Source of the DNA: an uncultured Muribaculaceae bacterium
Lineage (GTDB): Bacteria > Bacteroidota > Bacteroidia > Bacteroidales > Muribaculaceae
DNA length: 64,000 bases
Direction: 5' to 3'
Assembly: GCA_934661195.1 (NCBI GenBank)
Contig: CAKUJD010000002.1
Coordinates: forward strand, 336,259-400,258
Below are positions 41,673 to 50,711 of the stretch, in pieces (positions within the stretch are counted from its first letter, which is position 1; the number at the start of each line of letters is the position of its first letter). The translations under genes were made by a program, and so were the position numbers. The notes below the pieces were generated by a model. The model was given only the letters and a program-made list of their open reading frames with translations. It did no database searches and was not told where the DNA came from.

Positions 41673-42296
41673 TCATGCCTTTTTGCCATGCGTCAGGCGG
41701 CTCTTGATGTAGTCGGTGAGCAGGTTGATGGCCACTTCGTTGTGTCCGCCTTCGGGCACAATGAGGTCGGCATAGCGCTTGGCGGGCTCAATATGCTGCA
41801 TGTGCATGGGCTTGAGCACGCGTTCATAGCGGTCGATCACCATTTGCGGAGTGCGCCCGCGCTCAATGCAGTCGCGCGAAATCACGCGTATGAGGCGGTC
41901 GTCGGCATCAGCGTCGACAAACACCTTTATGTCCATCATTTTGCGCAGCCGCGGGTCGCTGAGCACAAGGATGCCTTCGAGCAGCACCACATCGTGCGGA
42001 TCCATGTGCTCGGTCTCCTTTTGGCGGGTGCAGGTCAGGTAGGAGTAGGTGGGCATCTCCACCGCTTTGCCGGCCTTAAGCATCTGCAGGTGCTCAATCA
42101 GCAAATCCCAGTCGAAGGCTTTGGGCTCGTCGAAATTAATCTTCTGCCGGTCTTCCACTGGCACGTGGCTTGAATCTTTGTAATATGAGTCTTGCGATAT
42201 GATGCCTACCTCGCCCTTTGGCAGGCGTTCCATGATTTTACGCACAACTGTGGTCTTGCCCGAGCCAGTTCCTCCTGCGATGCCTATGATTAACAT
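41673..42296 (-). CDS. udk: Uridine kinase
   Basis: Phosphorylates uridine and cytidine in pyrimidine salvage. The 207 residues have Walker A GGTGSGKTT (8-16), the DSYYKD and NFDEPKAFDWDLL substrate-site blocks, and the late R-x-R region (RDCIERGRT). The length is normal for the family. It has its own very good promoter, located at the very end of the upstream helicase gene. The 36-nt gap before lptB leaves a joint transcript possible. Confidence 0.94.
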   Translation of the reverse strand: MLIIGIAGGTGSGKTTVVRKIMERLPKGEVGIISQDSYYKDSSHVPVEDRQKINFDEPKAFDWDLLIEHLQMLKAGKAVEMPTYSYLTCTRQKETEHMDPHDVVLLEGILVLSDPRLRKMMDIKVFVDADADDRLIRVISRDCIERGRTPQMVIDRYERVLKPMHMQHIEPAKRYADLIVPEGGHNEVAINLLTDYIKSRLTHGKKA

Positions 42297-42339
42297 ATTG
42301 TTTGTTGTCTTACTGTTGTTACCTATTAGTTATACTCCA

Positions 42340-42371
42340 CAAAGATACAATAAAATAATGAGAGCCACAAA
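42340..42371 (-). promoter_or_regulatory. udk promoter (TTTG - 20 nt - TATCTTTG)
   Basis: TTTG (42371-42368) and TATCTTTG (42347-42340) on the minus strand are a near-ideal pair. The -33 abuts the stop codon of the helicase gene, so udk can be read separately from it. Confidence 0.7.
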
Positions 42372-42372
42372 A

Positions 42373-45300
42373 TCACACTGCCTTGATGAATCGCGGCATG
42401 GCAGGATTCTCTAATTGCCACTCAATGTTCATAGGGCGGTTGCCATATGAGCTTAGATAGTTGATGAGGCCCATGCAATAGTAGGGGCATGTGTTGCCAA
42501 ACCCGTCGTTTTTCTCCTCACGCACAAACAGCAGAAAGCGTCGGCCGTTTTTTTCGCAGTAACGCCGGCCGGCGTTGTCGTGGGCCATGGTGTTTTGCGA
42601 CTGCCAGTGAAAGCGGTTTGCGCTGATAAAGTAGTCGTCGTATTGCGTCGATGGCGAAAAGTCCTTATCCGACTTATTGATGGTCACAAACAGCAATTCT
42701 ATGTTTTCCTCATCGAGCGAGAACACACCTGCCACGCTGCCACTCATGCGCCTTGTAGCTGTCTGCCTGTTGAACAGCGTGAAAATCTCTTCTCGGGTGT
42801 AGCAGCCATACAGTTCCAATCCGCATGGCAGTGTGGTGTCGTCCATAGCGAATGTTCTGAATTCCAAGTTGTCGGCAAGGTAGTCGATGAGTTCAAGCAT
42901 CTCCTGCTTAAACAGCGGATATTGGTTCAGGGTGGCTAGGGCCTGGTCTATGCTGTCGAAGTTGTTCTTTGTTATGTTCTCTTGAAACAGCGCGTAATAT
43001 AGCATCAAGGCAAAATGCCTGTCAGCATCGCTGCCCCTGCAGGGCAGTGTGCAGCCGTTGCCTATGAATTTGCGTATGAACTGCAAGTAGGCCAGCGAGT
43101 TGATGTGCACAAGGTTGCCCATTCCTTTAACGAGACGGTCGGTGCCGGCAGTTTCGGCATAGCTGCACTTGCCCGCGCGGCGCTTAAGTGCGGTCCAGCA
43201 ACTTTTGCCTCGATAAATTAGTCGCACATCCTGACCAATGCCAGTCATAAACTGCGACAGGGTGGGCACGTCAGCATAATTGCGCAATTCGCGCTCTAGC
43301 TTGCGGATGTCGTAGATGGCGCTGCTTATGTTGTTCAGGATTCGCTCTTTGGCCACCCTCTCCATATATATTGAGCAGCCAAACGGCAAAATTGTGAACC
43401 CGTTGCTCACTTGATCCTTCAGATTCCTGTCTCTCCTCACGCACAATTCACGCAGGCGGCTTGTGAAGTCGAACTGACGGTTGACTTGCGCCACGAAGTC
43501 GAGCACGGTAAGAAAGTCTTTGCCGGCGCTAAGGCGCAAGCCGCGGCCCAACTGCTGCAAAAACACCGTAAGACTGTCGGTTGGGCGTAGAAACAGCACT
43601 GTGTCCACCTCAGGAATATCTACACCCTCATTAAAGATGTCGACCACGCATAGGTAGTTGACCAGTCCGTTGGCCAAGTCGCGGTTGAGCTGCCGGCGCT
43701 GATCGGCACTTGTTTTCGAAGTCACAGCGGCAGCACGCAGCCCGAGTGCACACAGTTGCTGCGCCATGAAGTTGGCGTGGCGCTGGTCGGTGCAGAAGCA
43801 CAAAGCATGACATTTTGTCTCATCGGGCAAATATTCATGCAATTTGCCAGCTATCAGCCTCACGCGCTCGTTGTTGCACAGGCGCTCCGACAGTTTGTTG
43901 ACCACATATCTGCCATTGGTCCAAAGTTCCTTGCCCGACAAATCGGTGTCATCCGAGATGCAAATATACTGGAATGGGGTCAGCAGTCCTTCGTTGAGCG
44001 CTTGCGGCAGCCTGATTTCGGCACTAATCTTGCCGCCGAAGTCGGGCAGCAGGCTTTGCCCGTCCATACGCTCGGGTGTGGCTGTGAGGCCAAGCAAAAT
44101 TGTCGGTGTGAATTCGTTGACGATAACACGGTAGCTCGAAGCCTCGGCGTGATGGGCCTCATCGATCACTATGTAGTCGTAGTAGTCGGTGCCCTGGCGC
44201 CTGAACAGATCGATGTTGCTATTAAGCGAGGCAACGGATATAAACAAGTGGTCGAGTGAATTGGCGGGACGTTCGCCACCAACCCATAGTTCGCCAAAGT
44301 TGTGGTAGCCAAGCACGCTGCGATAGGTGCGGCACGACTGCCTCAGAATCTCTTCGCGATGGGCCACAAACAACAAGCGACTGTGCCCTGGCCGAGATTT
44401 GCGGAACCGCTTGTAGTCGAAAGCCGATATCACCGTCTTGCCCGTGCCCGTGGCGGCCACCACAAGGTTACGATACAGACCGCTGTCTTCGCGCACCGCA
44501 GCCAGCTTGTCGAGAATAGCCTTTTGGTGGGGGAGCACCTGAAAGCGCTGAAACAGGTCAAGGTTCAGGCTGTTGCCTTCAGCACGGCCGCGCTGAATGG
44601 CCAGCTCCTTGTTAAACTTCTCGATGCCGCCAATGTTAAAGTCCTCGAAGTTCTCGCTGTTCCAGTATTGGTCAAACGTGGCTATGGCCGACTTTATGAT
44701 GTGCGGATTCTCTACGTTGGTAACGCGGATATTCCACTCAAGGCCGTCGGTCTGTGCCGAATGCGAAAGATTTGACGAACCGATGTAGGCCGTACTGAAG
44801 CCTGAGTTCCTGATGAATATGTATGACTTGGCGTGCAACCGTTCGATGTTGGCATTGTATGAGATGCGTATTTCGGTGTTGGGCAGCGATGCCAGCTGCT
44901 CGATGGCCTTGCCCTCGGTGATGCCGCAATATGTGGTGGTGATCACGCGTAGCGAGTGGCCGTCGACAGCACAAAACCGGCGCAATTCGCCAAGAATCAT
45001 GCGTATTCCCGACAGCCGCAAAAACGACACTATTATATATATCCGGTCGGCCGAGGCCACATCGCGCATAATTTCGGCTCCCAGCGGCGTGGCCGATTGC
45101 CCGCCGGTGAACAAATTGCTCACGCGGAATCCCGACAGGGGTCTCACCACATGCTGCTTTGTGGCCTTGAGCTGCGCGGCCTGCTGGCTCGACATTACAG
45201 CGGTGAGCAGCTGTGGCTCTTCAACTATGCGCTCTCCGCCATCAGTGCTGAGGCTCCTTAAAATGCCATTCACCATCTGCGCCTTTTGCTCCACAGTGAG

Positions 45301-45483
45301 GCTGGTGTCCTCAAGGCGTTTGCGCACCACGCCCGACAGGTACCCTGCCATCAGTTTGGCCGATTCGGCCATATCGATTGGCGAAGTTTCACACTGCCGG
45401 CTGCTGTCGGCCTCAGTTTCGCGAATGTCGCTTGCCACCCTGCTCGAAATCAGGGTCTCGTATACTCCTTTTTTCAGTTTCAT
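42373..45483 (-). CDS. PLD-nuclease / DEAD-box helicase / DUF3427 protein
   Basis: A large stand-alone protein of 1036 residues. After about 130 residues of helical N-terminus comes a phospholipase-D-like nuclease domain (about 135-270) with a single HxK motif (LHAKSYIF) and GSSNLS. A superfamily 2 helicase follows (about 310-700): Walker A AATGTGKTV, motif II IDEAHH, LTATPERMDG, and motif VI QLGRGLRLS. The last 300 residues match DUF3427 proteins. Such proteins are patchily distributed and are suspected defence or DNA-processing factors. No methylase or partner gene is adjacent. Predicted from motifs; function unproven. Confidence 0.82.
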   Translation of the reverse strand: MKLKKGVYETLISSRVASDIRETEADSSRQCETSPIDMAESAKLMAGYLSGVVRKRLEDTSLTVEQKAQMVNGILRSLSTDGGERIVEEPQLLTAVMSSQQAAQLKATKQHVVRPLSGFRVSNLFTGGQSATPLGAEIMRDVASADRIYIIVSFLRLSGIRMILGELRRFCAVDGHSLRVITTTYCGITEGKAIEQLASLPNTEIRISYNANIERLHAKSYIFIRNSGFSTAYIGSSNLSHSAQTDGLEWNIRVTNVENPHIIKSAIATFDQYWNSENFEDFNIGGIEKFNKELAIQRGRAEGNSLNLDLFQRFQVLPHQKAILDKLAAVREDSGLYRNLVVAATGTGKTVISAFDYKRFRKSRPGHSRLLFVAHREEILRQSCRTYRSVLGYHNFGELWVGGERPANSLDHLFISVASLNSNIDLFRRQGTDYYDYIVIDEAHHAEASSYRVIVNEFTPTILLGLTATPERMDGQSLLPDFGGKISAEIRLPQALNEGLLTPFQYICISDDTDLSGKELWTNGRYVVNKLSERLCNNERVRLIAGKLHEYLPDETKCHALCFCTDQRHANFMAQQLCALGLRAAAVTSKTSADQRRQLNRDLANGLVNYLCVVDIFNEGVDIPEVDTVLFLRPTDSLTVFLQQLGRGLRLSAGKDFLTVLDFVAQVNRQFDFTSRLRELCVRRDRNLKDQVSNGFTILPFGCSIYMERVAKERILNNISSAIYDIRKLERELRNYADVPTLSQFMTGIGQDVRLIYRGKSCWTALKRRAGKCSYAETAGTDRLVKGMGNLVHINSLAYLQFIRKFIGNGCTLPCRGSDADRHFALMLYYALFQENITKNNFDSIDQALATLNQYPLFKQEMLELIDYLADNLEFRTFAMDDTTLPCGLELYGCYTREEIFTLFNRQTATRRMSGSVAGVFSLDEENIELLFVTINKSDKDFSPSTQYDDYFISANRFHWQSQNTMAHDNAGRRYCEKNGRRFLLFVREEKNDGFGNTCPYYCMGLINYLSSYGNRPMNIEWQLENPAMPRFIKAV

Positions 45484-45510
45484 GCGTTAATCAATGTATC
45501 AATATAGCCA

Positions 45511-45518
45511 CAAAATTA
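45511..45518 (-). promoter_or_regulatory. Promoter -7 box of the PLD-helicase gene
   Basis: TAATTTTG on the minus strand, 27 nt before the start codon. It lies 117 bp from the tgt -7 box in the divergent region. Confidence 0.5.
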
Positions 45519-45610
45519 CAGGATTATTCATGAAAAACCTTCTTTGGCAGCAGTGATTTTTCGCTGAGTGCATCTATTGCTTTTCAAAAGCCGGGTTTTG
45601 TGCGGGTTTA

Positions 45611-45642
45611 TTTGCTTGAGGAGGCGGATTGTGCTAACTTTG
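45611..45642 (+). promoter_or_regulatory. tgt promoter (TTTG - 20 nt - TAACTTTG)
   Basis: TTTG 45611-45614 and TAACTTTG 45635-45642 with exactly 20 nt between them. The leader is about 20 nt, too short for a preQ1 riboswitch. Confidence 0.75.
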
Positions 45643-45667
45643 CAGAATATAATTTGAATATTTGTAA

Positions 45668-46798
45668 ATGGACTTTAAAGTAATAGCTACGAGTAGCGGC
45701 TCGAATGCGCGCGCCGGCCTCATCAACACCGACCACGGCCCAATCGAAACCCCCATATTCATGCCCGTGGGCACGGTGGGGGCGGTGAAGGCTGTGCAGA
45801 TGCCCGATTTGGAGCACGACGTAAAGGCCCAAATTATTCTGGGCAACACCTACCACTTGTATCTGCGTCCGGGCATGGACGTAATTGAGCGCGCCGGCGG
45901 CCTGCACAAGTTCAATGGCTGGAGCAAGCCCATTCTCACCGACAGCGGTGGCTTTCAGGTGTTTTCGCTTGCGGCCAACCGCAAGCTGCGCGACGAGGGC
46001 GTGACATTCCGCAGCCACATCGACGGCTCCAAGCACCTGTTCACCCCCGAAAAGGTGGTGGACATTCAGCGCAGCATAGGCAGCGACATAATGATGGCCC
46101 TCGACGAGTGCCCGCCGGGCACAGCTGAATACGACTATGCGCGCAAGTCGCTATCGCTCACCGAGCGGTGGCTGAAACGTGGCTGGCAGCACTTTTGCGA
46201 AACCGAGCCCAAATACGGCCACAGCCAGGCGTTTTTCCCAATAGTGCAGGGCTGCGTATACAAAGACTTGCGCCAAGAGAGCGCAAAGTTTGTGGCCGAC
46301 CTCGGAGCCGAAGGCAACGCCATTGGCGGCCTTGCAGTGGGAGAGCCCACCGAGGTGATGTATGAGATGATAGAGGTGGTGAACGACATCCTGCCGGCCG
46401 ACAAGCCACGCTACCTGATGGGTGTGGGCACGCCGGTCAACATTCTTGAGGCCATTGACCGCGGCGTGGACATGATGGACTGCGTGATGCCCACCCGCAA
46501 CGGGCGCAACGGCATGCTGTTCACCCAACACGGCACCATGAATATGCGCAACAAGAAGTGGGCCGACGACTTCTCGCCGATCCAGGCTGACGGGGCCTCG
46601 TTTGTCGACCACATCTACACCAAGGCATATTTGCGGCACCTGTTTGCCGCACAAGAGATTTTGGCACTGCAAATTGCCAGCCTACACAACCTGGCGTTCT
46701 ACTTGTGGCTCGTGCGTGAAGCCCGCAAGCACATTCAGCAGGGCGACTTCAAGCAGTGGAAAGAACAGATGGTGCAGCAACTTATGGTGAGACTTTAA
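45668..46798 (+). CDS. tgt: tRNA-guanine transglycosylase
   Basis: Swaps guanine 34 of GUN-anticodon tRNAs for a queuosine precursor. The 376 residues have the active-site aspartates in DSGGFQVFSL and MDCVMPTRNGRNG, and the substrate loop (ALDECPPG, GGLAVGEP). The C-terminal zinc site is unusual. Where E. coli Tgt has a CxCxxC cluster, this protein reads SPIQADGASFVDHIYTKAYL with no cysteine, though the later SLHNL histidine remains. Other Bacteroidetes look similar as far as I recall. It probably shares a transcript with the LptF/G-type permease 9 nt later. Confidence 0.94.
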   Translation: MDFKVIATSSGSNARAGLINTDHGPIETPIFMPVGTVGAVKAVQMPDLEHDVKAQIILGNTYHLYLRPGMDVIERAGGLHKFNGWSKPILTDSGGFQVFSLAANRKLRDEGVTFRSHIDGSKHLFTPEKVVDIQRSIGSDIMMALDECPPGTAEYDYARKSLSLTERWLKRGWQHFCETEPKYGHSQAFFPIVQGCVYKDLRQESAKFVADLGAEGNAIGGLAVGEPTEVMYEMIEVVNDILPADKPRYLMGVGTPVNILEAIDRGVDMMDCVMPTRNGRNGMLFTQHGTMNMRNKKWADDFSPIQADGASFVDHIYTKAYLRHLFAAQEILALQIASLHNLAFYLWLVREARKHIQQGDFKQWKEQMVQQLMVRL

Positions 46799-46807
46799 CA
46801 CAGAGCA

Positions 46808-48025
46808 GTGAATAATCTGATTAAAAACATATTATACGCAATGCGCAAGCAGTTTAGGCGTGCGAAAGCCAAGTGGTTGCGCAGGCGTCATGCGGCAAAG
46901 TTGCAGTCTAAAGGCTCTGCTGGCGTAGCGGCCAAGCCAAAGGTGCGGCGCAGGCTCATCAAGCACTTCGACGCCTACATAATGAAGCAGTTTTTGGGCA
47001 CATTTTTCTTTGCCATTCTGCTGCTGCTTGCCATAGTGGTGATGTTTGACTTCAACGAGAAGATCGACGCCATGCTCACCGCGCCGGTAAAGGAAACGGT
47101 GTTCAAGTACTTCATGAACTTCCTGCCTTACTTTGCCAATCAGTTTGCGCCGCTGTTTGTGTTCATATCGGTGATATTCTTCACCTCCAAACTTGCCGAC
47201 CACAGCGAAATCATAGCCATGATGTCGAGCGGCATCAGCTTCAAGCGACTGTTAGTGCCATATATGGCCAGCGCCTCAATCATAGCAGCGGGCACACTGC
47301 TGCTCGCTCTCTATGTGATTCCGCCTGCCAATGTGAAGCGCATCGACTACACTAACCAGTGGGTGAAGAACAAGCGCATCGACTATGGCGAAAACATCCA
47401 GTTGCAAGTGCGTCCGGGCGTTATGGCCCACTTGTCGCGCTACGACAACCCCATGAAGATGGGCTACAGGCTGTCGCTTGAAGAGTTCGACGGCAACACG
47501 CTTAAGTCGCGGCTCACAGCCGAAAACGTGAAATACGACACATTGGGCAAGTGGCGCATACGCAACTACTGCATACGCAACTTCAAAGGGCTGCAGGAGA
47601 GCATGGTGACTGGCAACGAAATGGACACAATGCTCAATTTCGAGCCGAAAGACTTCCTGATTTCAAAAAACGACGAGGAGATGCTCACTTCGCCACAGCT
47701 CAAGTCATACATCAACAAGCAGAAGGCACGCGGTGTGGCCAACATTCAGAGCTTTGAAATAGAGTATGAAAAGCGCTATGCCATGACTGCTGCGGCGTTT
47801 ATCCTCACGGTGATAGGCCTGTCGCTGTCGTCGCGCAAGGTTCGTGGCGGCATGGGCATGAATATTGGCATAGGACTGCTGCTAAGTTTCTCCTACATCC
47901 TGTTTATGACGGTGACTCAGACGTTTGCCGTGAGCGGCTACACATCGCCGCGAGTGGCCATGTGGGTACCCAACATCATCTACACCATCATCGCAATATT
48001 CCTTTACCGCCGCGCCGCCCGCTAA
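46808..48025 (+). CDS. LptF/LptG family LPS export permease (YjgP/YjgQ)
   Basis: An inner-membrane permease that works with LptB to pass LPS to the periplasmic bridge. The 405 residues have a basic N-terminus, then two transmembrane helices (about 58-80 and 110-130), a third near 155-175, a periplasmic beta-jellyroll domain, and three C-terminal helices. The FDFNEKIDAML and SSGISFKRLL blocks are typical of the Bacteroidetes version. The start is uncertain: GTG 46808, 9 nt after tgt, or the first ATG at 46841. F and G types cannot be separated here with confidence. Confidence 0.88.
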   Translation: MNNLIKNILYAMRKQFRRAKAKWLRRRHAAKLQSKGSAGVAAKPKVRRRLIKHFDAYIMKQFLGTFFFAILLLLAIVVMFDFNEKIDAMLTAPVKETVFKYFMNFLPYFANQFAPLFVFISVIFFTSKLADHSEIIAMMSSGISFKRLLVPYMASASIIAAGTLLLALYVIPPANVKRIDYTNQWVKNKRIDYGENIQLQVRPGVMAHLSRYDNPMKMGYRLSLEEFDGNTLKSRLTAENVKYDTLGKWRIRNYCIRNFKGLQESMVTGNEMDTMLNFEPKDFLISKNDEEMLTSPQLKSYINKQKARGVANIQSFEIEYEKRYAMTAAAFILTVIGLSLSSRKVRGGMGMNIGIGLLLSFSYILFMTVTQTFAVSGYTSPRVAMWVPNIIYTIIAIFLYRRAAR

Positions 48026-48057
48026 TGCAGGGTAATGGGGCAGCAAGATATGCAATC

Positions 48058-48096
48058 GAGGCCGCACATCAGCCCCAAAAGGCAATGCGCGGCCTC
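48058..48096. terminator. Hairpin between convergent permease and mutS2 genes
   Basis: GAGGCCGC (48058-48065) pairs with GCGGCCTC (48089-48096). The T-run is short (GCTTTA), so efficiency is uncertain. Confidence 0.5.
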
Positions 48097-48118
48097 GCTT
48101 TATGCCACGTAATTGCGG

Positions 48119-50578
48119 CTACTCCAGCTCCACTACAGTGATGCCGGCGCCGCCAAACTGCACGTGCTCATCGTGGTAGCTTTTGACCCCAGCCACCGTG
48201 TTAAGATACTGGCGGATGACATCGCGCAGCACCCCAGTGCCGGTGCCGTGCAAAATGCGCACGCGGTGAGCATTGAACTGCAATGCGTCGTCGATGAAGT
48301 AGGTCACAGCCTGCAGCGCTTCATCGGCCCGCATTCCGCGCACGTCAATCTCCTGCTTGAAGTTCAGCTGGCGCGAGCGCATCTCATCGCTTGTCTGCTT
48401 GCCTATGAATGTTACCGTCTGAGTTCTTTCGGCCTTTCTGATAGTGCGCTTAAGCCGCTTCACTTCAACCTTGGTCTTAAGTGCTCCAAAAGCCACAGTG
48501 GCCCATTTGCCGTCGATGCTCATCACAGTGCCAACGGTGGTGGAGTCGGCCATGGTCACGTTGTCGCCCACGGCAATCGGGCGGTCTTGCCCAGCCTTTG
48601 GCTGCTGCTCGGCAGGCTTGCGCTTGAGTGCCACACTGTGCTTTGGCTTTATCGACTGCAGTATCTTCGACTGCCCGGTCACGCCTTCGTCAAGCTGCCG
48701 GGTGTTGAAGTCGCTAAGCTTTTTGCGTGCCTCCTTGGTGCGCTCCTTGTCGGCCTGCACCTCCTTGATTTCCTTAATGGTGCGCTCAATTTCGCGGTTG
48801 CTCTGCTTCAAAATTTCCTTAGCTTCCTTCTTGGCCTCGTTGATGATGCTGCGGTGCTCCTTGCTCAGCGTGTCAATCTGCGTGTTGTAGTCGTTGATTA
48901 TCGAGTCGAGGCGTTTCTCCTTTGCGTGCACGTCGCGCCGCTTGTTTTCCCAGTAACGGCGGTCGCGCACTATGTCGAGCAGATATTTGTCCATGTTGAT
49001 GTAGTCGGTACCCACAATTTCGGTGGCCTTGTCGATCACCTGCTGTGGCAAGCCGATTTTGCGGGCAATCTCGATGGCAAACGAACTGCCAGGATAGCCC
49101 ACCGACAGCTGGAACAGCGGCTGCATGTGTTGGCGGTCGTAGAGCATTGCTCCGTTCACCAGTCCTTCGGTGTCGTCGGCAAAGTGCTTCAAATTCTGAT
49201 AGTGGGTGGTAATCACGCCCATCATGCGCTTGTTGTTGAGCTGCTCAAGAATGGCCTGAGCTATGGCTCCGCCAATTTGAGGTTCGGTGCCGCTGCCAAA
49301 CTCATCTATCAGCACCAGCGTGCGCTCGTTGCCACGGCTGAGAAACGTCTTCATGTTTTGCAGATGTGAGCTGTAGGTGCTAAGGTCGTCTTCTATCGAC
49401 TGCTGGTCACCAATGTCGATGAATATGTTGCTGAATATGCCCATGTGCGAGTTGCTGTAAAGCGGCGGCAGAATGCCGCACTGCATCATGTATTGCACCA
49501 CGCCCACCGTCTTCAGGCACACGCTCTTGCCACCCGCGTTGGGACCAGAGATTATGAGTATGCGATTGCTGCGGTTGAGTTCTATGTTGAGCGGCACCAC
49601 CTGCTTGCCTTGCTCTTTTAGAGCCAGAAACAGGGCGGGGTGCACGGCATGATACCATTCGATGGTCTGTCCGCCGTCGATGTGCGGCATCTGAGCGTCG
49701 ATGTCGGCGGCGAAAACGGCTTTTGCCCTGATGAAATCGAACAGGCCAAGCGTGGAATAGGTGTCGCCAAGCTCATCGATGTGCGGGCGTATGGTGTCGG
49801 AGATCGCAATGAGAATTCTCACTATTTCACGCTTGATTTCGGCCTCAGTCTCGCGGATGCGGTTGTTCGCCTCCACTATTTCCTCTGGCTCAATGAATAT
49901 GGTCTTGCCCGAAGCCGACTCGTCGTGCACAATGCCGCGCACCTTGCGCTTGTTCATGGGCGACACCGGCAGCACCAGGCGGCCGTCGCGCACCGATGGG
50001 GCGGTGTCGTTGTCGAAAATGCCGTTTTGGCGGCCATTGGCTATGATTCGGCGCATGATGCCGTTAATGCTCGACGTAGACGAGGCTATCTGCTGCCGCA
50101 ACTCACGCAAATGCGGCGAAGCCGAGTCTTTCACGTTGCCAAACTTATCAATCACGCGGTCGATGTCGGCCAGCAGTTCGCGAAATGGCCACATGCCGCC
50201 GGCCAATGCAGCCAAGCGGGGGTAGGGCGACTCCGCACCGTCGGCCACCGCAAAGAAGTTCACAATCTCGCCCACAGTAGCCAGCGACCGCCGTAGGTTG
50301 AACAGGTTGTCGGGGGTGATGAATGTGCCTGGAGCCGCAATGGCCCTCAGATGCATGCGCATGTCGAAGAAGTAGTTCACAGGAAATTCCTTTTTCGACT
50401 GCAATATCGACAGAAACTCGTTGGTCTGGCTCAGCTTAAGCACAATTTCGTCTTTCACCGCCGACATCTGCATTTTTGCGCAGTAGTCCGCGCCAAGCGT
50501 GCTTATGCACCGCTTTTCTATTTCCTTCCTGATCGTGTCGAATCCAATCCTCGATTCAAAATTCTTTGGGTAAATCAT
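48119..50578 (-). CDS. mutS2: MutS2-family endonuclease/ATPase with Smr domain
   Basis: Implicated in suppressing homologous recombination or, in B. subtilis, in rescuing collided ribosomes. The 819 residues have the MutS core and clamp helices, and a MutS-type ATPase with Walker A GPNAGGKS (about 345) and LIDEFGSGTEP. A long coiled coil (RSIINEAKKEAKEILKQ and following) and a C-terminal Smr domain (EIDVRGMRADEAL, HGTGTGVLRDVI) complete it. There is no N-terminal mismatch-recognition domain, as in all MutS2. I place the start at ATG 50578 (MIYPKNFE). The frame extends 40 codons further but the promoter lies there. Confidence 0.93.
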   Translation of the reverse strand: MIYPKNFESRIGFDTIRKEIEKRCISTLGADYCAKMQMSAVKDEIVLKLSQTNEFLSILQSKKEFPVNYFFDMRMHLRAIAAPGTFITPDNLFNLRRSLATVGEIVNFFAVADGAESPYPRLAALAGGMWPFRELLADIDRVIDKFGNVKDSASPHLRELRQQIASSTSSINGIMRRIIANGRQNGIFDNDTAPSVRDGRLVLPVSPMNKRKVRGIVHDESASGKTIFIEPEEIVEANNRIRETEAEIKREIVRILIAISDTIRPHIDELGDTYSTLGLFDFIRAKAVFAADIDAQMPHIDGGQTIEWYHAVHPALFLALKEQGKQVVPLNIELNRSNRILIISGPNAGGKSVCLKTVGVVQYMMQCGILPPLYSNSHMGIFSNIFIDIGDQQSIEDDLSTYSSHLQNMKTFLSRGNERTLVLIDEFGSGTEPQIGGAIAQAILEQLNNKRMMGVITTHYQNLKHFADDTEGLVNGAMLYDRQHMQPLFQLSVGYPGSSFAIEIARKIGLPQQVIDKATEIVGTDYINMDKYLLDIVRDRRYWENKRRDVHAKEKRLDSIINDYNTQIDTLSKEHRSIINEAKKEAKEILKQSNREIERTIKEIKEVQADKERTKEARKKLSDFNTRQLDEGVTGQSKILQSIKPKHSVALKRKPAEQQPKAGQDRPIAVGDNVTMADSTTVGTVMSIDGKWATVAFGALKTKVEVKRLKRTIRKAERTQTVTFIGKQTSDEMRSRQLNFKQEIDVRGMRADEALQAVTYFIDDALQFNAHRVRILHGTGTGVLRDVIRQYLNTVAGVKSYHDEHVQFGGAGITVVELE

Positions 50579-50584
50579 AGGGTG

Positions 50585-50592
50585 CAAAATTA
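50585..50592 (-). promoter_or_regulatory. mutS2 promoter -7 box, nearly leaderless
   Basis: TAATTTTG on the minus strand ends 6 nt before ATG 50578. The transcript would begin at or next to the start codon. Confidence 0.5.
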
Positions 50593-50677
50593 ATGATAAA
50601 TGCACGAATAACGGTAAAAAGTGTGAAATAAAAAGCGATTGCAACTGCTCCTCACGGTGCGATAGCGCGTAATTTAT

Positions 50678-50685
50678 TAACTTTG
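50678..50685 (+). promoter_or_regulatory. Promoter -7 box of the lipoprotein gene
   Basis: TAACTTTG lies 26 nt before ATG 50712. Confidence 0.55.
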
Positions 50686-50711
50686 CCTCTGGTTTCAATA
50701 AATAATCTCAT

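Noticed and set aside
45643..45667. preQ1 riboswitch before tgt
   Set aside because: The leader implied by the promoter is only about 20 nt, too short for the aptamer.
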